5,394 nt of DNA from Acidobacteriota bacterium. GTDB taxonomy: Bacteria; Acidobacteriota; Terriglobia; UBA7540. Both the position numbers and the translations under genes were made by a program. Shown here piece after piece: positions 1 to 5,185 of the stretch (position 1 is the first letter of the stretch; the number at the start of each line of letters is the position of its first letter). A model generated the notes under the pieces. That model saw only the letters and a list, made by a program, of their open reading frames with translations. It was not told where the DNA came from and did not search any database. The DNA lies in the NCBI GenBank assembly GCA_021786455.1, contig JAJYNF010000068.1:1-5394 (forward strand), given 5' to 3'.

Positions 1-29
1 AGATGCTCTGCCAGCTGAGCTACGCCAGC
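1..29 (-). tRNA. tRNA, 5' part only (anticodon outside window)
   Basis: Read on the minus strand, the segment gives a 7-nt acceptor strand GCTGGCG, then TA (U8, A9), then a D-arm GCTC-AGCTGGCA-GAGC, followed by the first bases of the anticodon arm. This is the canonical first 29 nt of a bacterial elongator tRNA. The gene continues past the left edge, so the anticodon and the 3' end cannot be read. The acceptor and D-arm sequence resembles many bacterial tRNA-Thr genes, but identity cannot be settled from this part. A good promoter lies just upstream. Confidence 0.9.
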
Positions 30-44
30 CACCACAATCTATCA

Positions 45-73
45 ATTATAGATGCGCCGCAGCGCGAATGCAA
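45..73 (-). promoter_or_regulatory. Promoter of the tRNA gene
   Basis: On the minus strand, positions 50-45 read TATAAT, a perfect sigma-70-type -10 box. With a 17-nt spacer, the -35 position (73-68) reads TTGCAT, which keeps the TTG of the consensus. Transcription would start near position 38, about 9 nt before the mature tRNA 5' end at 29, leaving a short leader for RNase P to remove. The location directly upstream of a tRNA makes a chance match unlikely. Confidence 0.7.
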
Positions 74-534
74 GCAAATGTCGTTACGAAAAATCTCGGA
101 CTGGGAGGCCGCAGCACTCCTAGCTCCGAGAAGAACCGATGAACCCCTCAGCGTGCCGCCAAAACAAGCCGCCACGCCGCCAACGGGGCAACTCAACCCC
201 ACGCAACCCCCTTTCCCGACAGCCCGCAGCTCCAGCGTATTCAAGCTCCTGGCGCGGATCAGCCGCTTGACACGTACAGCTTCAACATGACAAATTACCG
301 CGCTCGCATGGGTGGAGCGTTGAGAATCAGGCGCGTGCGCAGATGAGGTCGTGGGACCACCCGAGATCGCCTTGCTTCGGGCGCATCTTTGAGGGGCAAG
401 AGCACGCAAAGATCAGGGATGCCGGATCGGAAATCCGGGTCGGCCGCAAACTGATTTGACAGCCCGGAGGCGAATGCGCGCCCCGACGAAACTGCGCTGC
501 CCTCGCCCATCAGAATTCTTTCGACAAAAGAAAT
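74..534. other. Gene-poor stretch upstream of the hydrolase
   Basis: About 460 bases between the tRNA promoter and the hydrolase ribosome-binding site contain no reading frame I can support. The longer open frames here have proline/arginine-rich or low-complexity translations, no ribosome-binding site and no recognisable domain. Two TTGACA hexamers (267-272 and 456-461) lack a convincing -10 box at the right distance. A small perfect hairpin is present: CCGGAT (422-427), a 5-nt loop, and ATCCGG (433-438), with no T-run after it. The hydrolase promoter presumably lies in this stretch but I cannot place it. Confidence 0.5.
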
Positions 535-539
535 GGAGG
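535..539 (+). promoter_or_regulatory. Ribosome-binding site of the hydrolase (sets the start)
   Basis: GGAGG lies 6 nt before the ATG at 546. It selects this start over the upstream in-frame TTG at 456, which has no such motif. Confidence 0.8.
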
Positions 540-545
540 CTTCCG

Positions 546-1358
546 ATGAACCAAGCGAAGATGAGAAGTTCGCTCTTTCTGGCTATCGCTTTTGCTACGT
601 TGAATGCGGCGCCCGGGCTTTCGGTACAGAAACCGGGTGCAGCGGGGGAACAAAACAGGCCGCACCTCATGGTGGCTGCGCCAGTGTGGCAAGCCGGCCC
701 TTACTGGGCACGGTTCGACCATCGGCTGCTGGTTGATTTCGCCGATTTGGCGCACTACCGCGCGGCTGATCTCAAACTGGGGTCGCCTGCGCCGGGTCAG
801 AATCGTGTCGTGTTCATGGGCGATTCGATTACGGAAGGTTGGAATCTCCAGAAATATTTTCCCGGAAAGCCTTATGTCAACCGCGGCATTAGCGGGCAGA
901 CCTCGCCGCAAATGCTGATTCGATTCCACCAGGATGTTATTGACCTGAAGCCCAAAGTGGTGGTGATCCTGGCCGGGACCAATGACCTGGCTAGGAACAC
1001 CGGGCCCATGACGCTGGCGGAGACCGAAGCGAACTTGATGTCTATGGCCCAACTGGCCTCGTCCAACGGCATCGCGGTAGTATTGTGCTCAGTGTTGCCG
1101 TCGGTTCACTTTTGGTGGCACCCCGAGGTTAAAGACCCAGCGCCCCAAATTGCCAGGTTAAACCACTGGATCAAGGCTTACGTGGCGAAGAAGGGCTATG
1201 TCTATGTGGATTACTATTCGGTGATGAAGGATGCCGCCGGCGGCCTGCCGCGCAGGCTGAGCCCGGACGGTGTCCACCCATCGCCCGCCGGTTATGCCTT
1301 GATGGCACCGCTCGCGCACGCCGGGATCGAAGAAGCGATGAAAGAGAAGCGACGGTAG
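546..1358 (+). CDS. Secreted SGNH/GDSL-family hydrolase (esterase/lipase-like)
   Basis: The 270-aa product belongs to the SGNH (GDSL) hydrolase superfamily, which removes acyl or acetyl esters from lipids, carbohydrates or polysaccharides. All four blocks are visible: block I MGDSIT with nucleophile Ser94, block II RGISGQT with Gly117, block III AGTNDL with Asn146, and block V PDGVHPS with Asp241 and His244. Residues 1-22 (MNQAKMRSS, then a hydrophobic run ending NAA) look like a Sec signal peptide, so the enzyme probably acts in the periplasm or outside the cell. I chose the ATG at 546 because GGAGG at 535-539 sits 6 nt upstream and the signal peptide then begins at residue 1; the open frame reaches back to a TTG at 456 but has no ribosome-binding site there. 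The exact substrate is unknown. Residues 40-85 before block I may help shape the active site. The gene appears monocistronic. Confidence 0.92.
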   Translation: MNQAKMRSSLFLAIAFATLNAAPGLSVQKPGAAGEQNRPHLMVAAPVWQAGPYWARFDHRLLVDFADLAHYRAADLKLGSPAPGQNRVVFMGDSITEGWNLQKYFPGKPYVNRGISGQTSPQMLIRFHQDVIDLKPKVVVILAGTNDLARNTGPMTLAETEANLMSMAQLASSNGIAVVLCSVLPSVHFWWHPEVKDPAPQIARLNHWIKAYVAKKGYVYVDYYSVMKDAAGGLPRRLSPDGVHPSPAGYALMAPLAHAGIEEAMKEKRR

Positions 1359-1559
1359 TCAGGGCGGTTGAGATTAGAAATGAGGAGTTGGCCTAGGGAC
1401 TGCTCTCCGCAAACTTGACTTCCGGGCTGGAGAGCAAGGTTTTCGCCTTTGCGCTTCCTGCCTTCCAGAGCAAATCCTCGCCGGAGTTTTTCGAGACGCC
1501 TATGAACGCCACCGCATAGCACGGACGCAAGCCAGAGCTGCCGTTGGCCGAGCGTGAAG
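1359..1559. other. Stretch without a supported gene, downstream of the hydrolase
   Basis: Apart from the hairpin at 1401-1436, I recognise nothing here. A minus-strand open frame crosses the region and overlaps the hydrolase 3' end, but it has no domain and no ribosome-binding site. It probably represents decayed or intergenic sequence continuous with the relic at 1560-1637. Confidence 0.4.
1401..1443 (+). terminator. Possible intrinsic terminator of the hydrolase gene
   Basis: TGCTCTCC (1401-1408) and GGAGAGCA (1429-1436) form a perfect 8-bp inverted repeat with a 20-nt loop. AAGG and then TTTT (1440-1443) follow. It lies 42 nt after the hydrolase stop. The loop is long and the T-run short, so this is a weak terminator candidate and could be a plain hairpin. 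Confidence 0.35.
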
Positions 1560-1637
1560 CTACCGCACAACGAGGGTTACGGTAGTCGAATGGGTCAAGC
1601 TGCCGGAGGTGGACGTGCCGCTCACGGTCAGCGGCGT
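1560..1637 (-). pseudogene. C-terminal relic of an Ig-like-repeat secreted protein
   Basis: On the minus strand these bases translate as PLTVSGTSTSGSLTHSTT followed by VTLVVR and a TAG stop (complement of 1560-1562). The pattern 'TVxGTSxSGSLTHSTTVTLVV' closely resembles the last beta strands of Ig-like repeats common in large secreted bacterial proteins, where a TGTSGSLTHSTTVTL-type string recurs. Only about 25 residues remain. Immediately upstream (higher coordinates) the reading runs into a REP-like palindrome, and no start, signal peptide or further repeat is present. The simplest reading is a decayed or truncated gene end next to an inserted or abutting repeat. The call rests on motif memory and the fragment is short. 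Confidence 0.45.
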
Positions 1638-1653
1638 TTGAGCAAAGAAGAGC

Positions 1654-1672
1654 CGGCGGTCATAGACCGCCG
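1654..1672. repeat. REP-like palindrome
   Basis: CGGCGGTC (1654-1661), loop ATA (1662-1664), and GACCGCCG (1665-1672) form a perfect 8-bp hairpin. Read on the minus strand the unit gives the peptide VAAVYDRRLF, a phrase that I associate with dispersed intergenic palindromes in Verrucomicrobia-like genomes that get translated as short spurious ORFs. Such elements are commonly mobilised by REP-associated tyrosine transposases (RAYT), none of which is in this window. Copy number cannot be judged from one window. Confidence 0.55.
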
Positions 1673-1726
1673 CTACAACACGGTGCTGGAATCCGAGGCC
1701 GTCTGTAGGGAGATCGTCACCACCGG

Positions 1727-1756
1727 CCCGTTCACGGCGAGGCCGTTCAGGGCGAG
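1727..1756. repeat. Imperfect tandem duplication of a 15-mer
   Basis: CCCGTTCACGGCGAG (1727-1741) is followed directly by GCCGTTCAGGGCGAG (1742-1756); 13 of 15 positions match. On the minus strand it reads LALNG-LAVNG in one frame, so it may be a trace of a once-coding repeat, or simple slippage. Confidence 0.5.
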
Positions 1757-1816
1757 CCCGCGGCAAGCTGGCCGACCCCATTCAGGGCTGTGCGTGGCCC
1801 CCTCCGCCGCAATCTA

Positions 1817-1825
1817 TGGTAATAT
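1817..1825 (+). promoter_or_regulatory. Candidate extended -10 promoter of the methyltransferase operon
   Basis: TGGTAATAT at 1817-1825 fits an extended -10 layout (TG, one base, then TAATAT, which matches TATAAT at 4 of 6 positions). No good -35 box lies 17 nt upstream, as expected if the TG extension compensates. Transcription would begin near 1832, giving a leader of about 20 nt before the ATG at 1852. It is an AT-rich island in otherwise GC-rich sequence. Confidence 0.4.
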
Positions 1826-1851
1826 CCCGCGTAGCTTGAGCGAGAGCGTCC

Positions 1852-2784
1852 ATGGCGCGCTACACTTTGCACTTCGGCGATTGTTTCGAGTGGATGGAGG
1901 GGCGAGCCGACAACTCCATTCACGCCATCGTCACCGACCCGCCCTACGGCCTTAAGGAATACTCGGCGGAAGAAAAGGCCAAGCTGCGCAACGGCCACGG
2001 CGGTGTGTGGCGCATTCCGCCGTCTTTTGATGGATGCAAACGCAGCCCGCTGCCCCGCTTCACGGTGTTGACCGAAGGTGACCGCGCCAGGCTGAAGAAT
2101 TTCTTTTCCGAATTCGCGCGTCGCGCGTTTCGCGTGCTCGTTCCGGGCGGGCATCTTTTTATTGCCACCAACCCCTTGCTTTCGCATCTGGTTTACCTGC
2201 CGCTCATGGACGCGGGCTTCGAGAAGCGCGGCGAAATCATCCGCCTGGTGAAAACCCTGCGCGGTGGCGACCGACCCAAAAACGCTCACGGCGAATTCTC
2301 AGAGGTCACCGTCATGCCGCGCTCGGCCTGGGAGCCGTGGGGACTGTTCCGCAAGCCTTGCGAGGGCCGCGTGCAGGACAATCTGCGCAAGTGGAAGACC
2401 GGCGGGCTGCGCCGCGTTTCCGCCGACCATCCTTTTGAAGACGTGATTCGCTCCGCGCCGACCCGCCCCGAAGAGCGCCGCATCGCCCCGCATCCTTCGC
2501 TCAAGCCCCAGGCTTTCATGCGGCAAATCGTTCGCGCTGCCTTGCCGCTCGGCGCGGGAATCATCCTCGACCCGTTCATGGGCGCCGGCTCGGCCATCGC
2601 CGCGGCGCTCGCTCTCGGCTACGACAGCATCGGCATCGAAAACGACCCCGAGTTCTTCAAAATCGCGGAGGCGGCCGTCCCAAAGTTGGCGAGGTTCGAT
2701 GTAGTTCCCAAGCGGGCCGCCCCCAGGCTGCCGCAGCGCGTGAACGTCACCAGCTCCACACTCAGACTGCCGCTTCACCTTTGA
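1852..2784 (+). CDS. Beta-class site-specific DNA methyltransferase (probably N6-adenine)
   Basis: The 310-aa product is an S-adenosylmethionine-dependent DNA amino-methyltransferase. Motif IV, VTDPPYG (DPPY at residues 29-32), comes first. A VLVPGGHLFI strand (96-105) and a variable, basic region (about 135-205, likely target recognition) follow. Then come motif X, HPSLKP (214-219), motif I, LDPFMGAGS (about 239-247, the AdoMet-binding loop), and motif II with acidic Glu263 in GIENDP. The order IV, recognition region, X, I defines the beta class. DPPY rather than SPPY favours N6-adenine over N4-cytosine. Residues after about 282 form a short proline/arginine-rich tail. The ribosome-binding site is weak (GAGCGAGAG just before the ATG). 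The next gene begins 31 nt downstream on the same strand and encodes a candidate nuclease, which suggests a type II restriction-modification role; an orphan regulatory methylase remains possible. The target sequence cannot be inferred. Confidence 0.9.
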   Translation: MARYTLHFGDCFEWMEGRADNSIHAIVTDPPYGLKEYSAEEKAKLRNGHGGVWRIPPSFDGCKRSPLPRFTVLTEGDRARLKNFFSEFARRAFRVLVPGGHLFIATNPLLSHLVYLPLMDAGFEKRGEIIRLVKTLRGGDRPKNAHGEFSEVTVMPRSAWEPWGLFRKPCEGRVQDNLRKWKTGGLRRVSADHPFEDVIRSAPTRPEERRIAPHPSLKPQAFMRQIVRAALPLGAGIILDPFMGAGSAIAAALALGYDSIGIENDPEFFKIAEAAVPKLARFDVVPKRAAPRLPQRVNVTSSTLRLPLHL

Positions 2785-2801
2785 AAGCGAATTGTACCGT
2801 C

Positions 2802-2808
2802 GGAGGAG
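2802..2808 (+). promoter_or_regulatory. Strong ribosome-binding site selecting a GTG start
   Basis: GGAGGAG lies 7 nt before the GTG at 2816. The two ATGs at 2809 and 2812 touch the motif and lie in a frame that stops after a few codons, so the GTG is the proper start. Confidence 0.75.
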
Positions 2809-2815
2809 ATGATGG

Positions 2816-3427
2816 GTGGCTTTTGACGCGGAAGGGTTCGACAAAAGGGTTCCTCTGCCGCCGGAACTTAAAATTGCTCACATCCGCCGGGCCATTGACT
2901 ACATCGAACGCGAAACCACGGAACTGGTCGAAGTCTATTTCGAGCAGGCGAACGTTTTCAGCGGCCTCGTAGGAATCTTCGGCGTGCGCGCGCTCCACTC
3001 GCTGAGCCCATACAAGAAGCACAAACATCCCGACGTGGCCCAGCAGCGATTTCCCGACCTGTCGCTCGGGGGAAGATTAAATCCGCCACCCGAGCAGGCG
3101 CTCGAATCAAAGGGCAGCACGCGGGCCTGGGCCCTCCAGTCCCATTACAACCACGCGGGCTGGTACATCGTCTGGCGTTATCTGGTCGATCCTACGGAAA
3201 TCATCAAGCCAAAGAGGAAAGTTGTCATCTGGCGCGTTGATGTTCCGTTCCTCCAGCAGGACGATTGGAAATACGAAACCAGCAAAGCCGGCGAGGGCCG
3301 CGGCGGTCGCACGCATACCTTTGGCGTCAAACTACCGGCCGCGCGCTTCGCCGCCGCCATCGTGTATCAGCACCCCAAAATCGTTTTACGCCAGAGCAAG
3401 CCGACGCTGGCGAACGGAACGGATTGA
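2816..3427 (+). CDS. Candidate type II restriction endonuclease, PD-(D/E)XK-like
   Basis: I do not recognise this 203-aa protein by full-length similarity. It contains FPDLS (Pro80-Asp81) and, 15 residues later, LESKGS (Glu97-Ser98-Lys99). This matches the PD...(D/E)-x-K catalytic layout of many restriction endonucleases, where the acidic residues bind Mg2+ and the lysine assists catalysis. A helix with acidic residues (ERETTELVEVYFE, about 31-43) precedes it, as in that fold. An aromatic-rich segment follows (SHYNHAGWYIVWRYLVD, 109-125), then WRVDVPF (139-145) and a basic, glycine-rich stretch near 158-172 that could contact DNA. Length is typical of compact type II enzymes. The start is a GTG with a strong ribosome-binding site. 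It sits 31 nt after a DNA methyltransferase on the same strand, the standard arrangement of a restriction-modification pair, and 2 nt before the next small gene. The nuclease role is inferred from motif and context; a non-nuclease partner of the methylase is the alternative. Confidence 0.6.
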   Translation: MAFDAEGFDKRVPLPPELKIAHIRRAIDYIERETTELVEVYFEQANVFSGLVGIFGVRALHSLSPYKKHKHPDVAQQRFPDLSLGGRLNPPPEQALESKGSTRAWALQSHYNHAGWYIVWRYLVDPTEIIKPKRKVVIWRVDVPFLQQDDWKYETSKAGEGRGGRTHTFGVKLPAARFAAAIVYQHPKIVLRQSKPTLANGTD

Positions 3428-3429
3428 GT

Positions 3430-3615
3430 ATGACCGAAGCCGCGGCCGCCGCTTCCTATGAGCCGAAAGATTTTCCCGGCCGCCGGTCGCGCCTCGAAAT
3501 CCCGACCTTTGCGGAGCCTGTGGGTGGCAAGAAAATCTTGTTCCCCGAACGCCGCGTGGAAAGGTTTGCCAAAGCCGAGCGGAAGAGCAAGCACCAGCAA
3601 GAAGGGCTTTTCTGA
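3430..3615 (+). CDS. Small basic 61-aa protein of unknown function
   Basis: I do not recognise this protein. It begins MTEAAAAASYEPKDFPGRR, has a middle stretch with IPTFAEPVGGKKILFPERR, and ends in a charged tail rich in Lys, Arg, Glu and Gln. There is no membrane segment, signal peptide or helix-turn-helix, so it does not look like the controller (C) protein of a restriction-modification system. The ATG lies 2 nt after the TGA of the candidate endonuclease gene, which points to translational coupling; its own ribosome-binding site is poor. Codons are GC-rich at third positions, as in the genes upstream, which supports real coding. Its reading frame is the same as that of the next gene, separated by a single TGA (3613-3615) and 14 open codons. 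It could be an accessory subunit, an inhibitor, or a small DNA-binding protein; none of these can be shown. Confidence 0.6.
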   Translation: MTEAAAAASYEPKDFPGRRSRLEIPTFAEPVGGKKILFPERRVERFAKAERKSKHQQEGLF

Positions 3616-3657
3616 GATTGCCCCAATTTTCTCGACCGCCGGCCACCCCTGGGCGTC

Positions 3658-4764
3658 ATGAGTGTCGAGAGCACTTTCGAAGTCTATAGCACCCTTTCGG
3701 GGCTACTGCATGACTGGGTCTTGCCCGAGATCGCGGCGCGCAAGGCCGAAGGCCGGATAACCGGTGTCCAGGCGCCACTCGAACTCCGCACGTTTCGGGT
3801 CGTACAGGTAAGCCAGGAGGGGGACCAGACATCGGGACTGGTCGAGATCAATCAGGAAGTGGAATTGCGAGTAGCGATTAAGACCAAGAAGCCCGTCCAG
3901 AAGGGTCAGTTGGTCACTACCGATGACGTTGATCCGGAGGAGTGCTGGATGGACCCTGTTGAACTCAATGGAACGCCATGCCCCAGCGTCCTCTGGCAAA
4001 GGCTGTACCTTAATTCATTTCTGTACTTCAGCAGGCCTGGCGGCCAACGCGCGCCTGGAGAGGGCTTCGGCTCCCTCAAATTCCCGCTGGCCGAACTAAT
4101 TCGCACTTCCCAGTTTTGTGAGGTTGTCAAACCGGAAGAAAAACTTGATGCGCTCGAACGCCATAACTGGCCGCCCGCGCCTTGTTACTTTCCCTCTGTG
4201 TTTTCACACCTTCACAAACATCCGAACGCGGCCGGGACGGATGGGTTCCTCGAAGTCGTCTCGCGGGCTTGCCCCGTAGATTATTGGGACAGGCAACTGC
4301 GACTGTGGGATAAATGCAAACTCTTCCAGGACCGGCGCAGATATATTGCCACCACAATAGCTCGCCATTTCGCTCGTGACTATGCATCGTCTATTTACGT
4401 CATCGTTCCCCAATTCGAGGGTGTGATAAGAGCCTATCTGGAGGAGTGCGGAGTGCGCGTTCCTGCCGGATTTCCTTGCTGCGTGGATACGCTGAGGCAG
4501 GCCGTGCTTTCCCGGGATGTCATAATCTTTCCGAGACAGGTTCTCGATCGTGTTCTCGAGCACCTGAAGGGCGGATGTTTCTGGCGAAGCAGCTCGGCAA
4601 TAGCCGATCCTTCGCTCTCGGTGAACCGTCACGGAATTGTCCACGGCGCGTTCGCGGGTTTTGAGTGCGAGTCGATCTCGCTAAAGTACCTCATCCTCTT
4701 CGAGTCGCTGGCTTTCATCTTGATGCACGACAGGGTGCTCAGGGGTGCGCTTCCCTCCGGCTGA
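3658..4764 (+). CDS. 368-aa protein with a HEPN-like C-terminal R-x4-H motif, unknown function
   Basis: I do not recognise the full-length family. The N-terminal third (about 45-105) looks beta-rich, with a stretch KKPVQKGQLVTTDDVDPEE (about 77-95). The C-terminal part looks alpha-helical: TTIARHFARDYASSIYVIVPQFEGVIRAYLE (split about 232-262), then VNRHGIVHG (322-330) and a hydrophobic helix SLKYLILFESLAFIL (341-355). Arg324 and His329 give R-x4-H, the spacing of the catalytic motif in HEPN ribonuclease domains found in many abortive-infection and toxin systems, and it lies in the usual position ahead of a last helix. The domain call is inference from a short motif. The ATG at 3658 is the first ATG/GTG/TTG after the in-frame TGA at 3613; no clear ribosome-binding site precedes it, so reinitiation after the upstream gene is likely. 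It is the last gene before a strong terminator. No signal peptide or convincing membrane anchor is seen, so it is probably cytoplasmic. Confidence 0.75.
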   Translation: MSVESTFEVYSTLSGLLHDWVLPEIAARKAEGRITGVQAPLELRTFRVVQVSQEGDQTSGLVEINQEVELRVAIKTKKPVQKGQLVTTDDVDPEECWMDPVELNGTPCPSVLWQRLYLNSFLYFSRPGGQRAPGEGFGSLKFPLAELIRTSQFCEVVKPEEKLDALERHNWPPAPCYFPSVFSHLHKHPNAAGTDGFLEVVSRACPVDYWDRQLRLWDKCKLFQDRRRYIATTIARHFARDYASSIYVIVPQFEGVIRAYLEECGVRVPAGFPCCVDTLRQAVLSRDVIIFPRQVLDRVLEHLKGGCFWRSSSAIADPSLSVNRHGIVHGAFAGFECESISLKYLILFESLAFILMHDRVLRGALPSG

Positions 4765-4771
4765 GAGCCGG
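4757..4771. repeat. Small hairpin across the stop codon
   Basis: CCGGCT (4757-4762), loop GAG, and AGCCGG (4766-4771) form a perfect 6-bp stem that includes the TGA stop of the 368-aa gene. Only 3 nt separate it from the terminator stem. It may be part of the transcript-end structure. Confidence 0.5.
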
Positions 4772-4774
4772 TAG

Positions 4775-4807
4775 CCGCGACGGTGCGCTCTCCGTCGCGG
4801 GGGTTTT
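4775..4807 (+). terminator. Strong intrinsic terminator after the four-gene cluster
   Basis: CCGCGACGG (4775-4783), an 8-nt loop, and CCGTCGCGG (4792-4800) form a perfect 9-bp, GC-rich stem. GGG and then TTTT (4804-4807) follow. It begins 11 nt after the stop of the 368-aa gene. There is no matching T-run on the other strand, so it acts on plus-strand transcripts and marks the end of the putative defence operon. Confidence 0.8.
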
Positions 4808-5170
4808 CGTTCCACCAAGCTACAGGAAAGGTCAGGCGGGCGCGGTAATAAACGGTGGAAGAGGTTCTGCGGCTGTCGGCCGTGCGCGAACGAATCCCGG
4901 CGTGGATCGGCATCGCTCGTCTCCTGCCCCTCGCCACCTGAGGGCGCCCCTCTTCTTATCGAAGGATTTGCAGACCGCTGGGGAGCGGAACCTTGTCGGC
5001 GAAAGCCCCACGATGCCCGCTCAGGCTGCCGCCACAACTCCCCGCTGCGCCTGGAATCCGAGCCGGACAGTTCCGCACAAAGTTTCAGCCGCAATCGAGG
5101 TCGCTGATTGCCCCCAGCCCTTCACCGCGACCCGTTTAGACACTCCTGCCACCGCTATCAACAGATTGGG
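4808..5170. other. Gene-poor stretch between the terminator and the insertion sequence
   Basis: About 360 bases with no supported gene. Open frames on both strands are arginine/proline-rich with no ribosome-binding site or domain. Positions 5026-5065 resemble 1667-1701 (see the repeat entry), so part of this stretch may be decayed repeat DNA. Confidence 0.45.
5026..5065. repeat. Diverged copy of the segment next to the REP-like palindrome
   Basis: CTGCCGCCACAAC (5026-5038) matches CCGCCGCTACAAC (1667-1679) at 11 of 13 positions. After a spacer, CTGGAATCCGAG (5051-5062) is identical to 1686-1697, and both are followed by GCCG or CCG. Spacer lengths differ (12 versus 6 nt) and the palindrome itself is not conserved here. 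A 12-base match alone could be chance in a window this size; two ordered matches make a relation more likely. Confidence 0.35.
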
Positions 5171-5184
5171 GTCACTCGGGTGAC
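5171..5184. repeat. Short palindrome at the edge of the insertion sequence
   Basis: GTCAC (5171-5175), loop TCGG, and GTGAC (5180-5184) form a perfect 5-bp stem beside the transposase stop codon. It lies where the terminal inverted repeat of the element should end, so it may be part of the IS end or target junction. Confidence 0.35.
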
Positions 5185-5185
5185 G

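Noticed and set aside
20..409. Long minus-strand open frame at the left end
   Set aside because: It runs over the tRNA and its promoter, has no domain or ribosome-binding site, and has a low-complexity Arg/Ala/Gly-rich translation.
456..484. TTGACA at 456-461 as a hydrolase -35 box
   Set aside because: The region 16-18 nt downstream is GC-rich and has no -10-like hexamer.
456..545. Upstream extension of the hydrolase to a TTG at 456
   Set aside because: No ribosome-binding site there, the added 30 residues are arginine-rich, and the ATG at 546 has GGAGG 6 nt upstream and starts a clear signal peptide.
1554..1955. 133-aa plus-strand open frame overlapping the methyltransferase start
   Set aside because: It crosses the REP-like palindrome and the relic gene, has no recognisable content, and overlaps a clear gene in another frame.
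2809..2826. ATG starts at 2809 and 2812
   Set aside because: They touch the ribosome-binding motif and lie in a frame that stops after a few codons (TGA at 2824); the GTG at 2816 gives a 203-aa frame at proper spacing.
2299..2844. Minus-strand open frame opposite the methyltransferase
   Set aside because: It is the antisense shadow of a clear methyltransferase gene in GC-rich DNA, where antisense frames stay open by composition.
1852..4764. TGA recoded as an amino acid
   Set aside because: TGA ends the methyltransferase, nuclease-like, 61-aa, 368-aa and transposase genes at sensible places, so it acts as a normal stop.
4665..5183. 172-aa plus-strand open frame across the terminator
   Set aside because: It runs through the 3' end of the 368-aa gene and a strong terminator, and its translation is low in structure with no domain.
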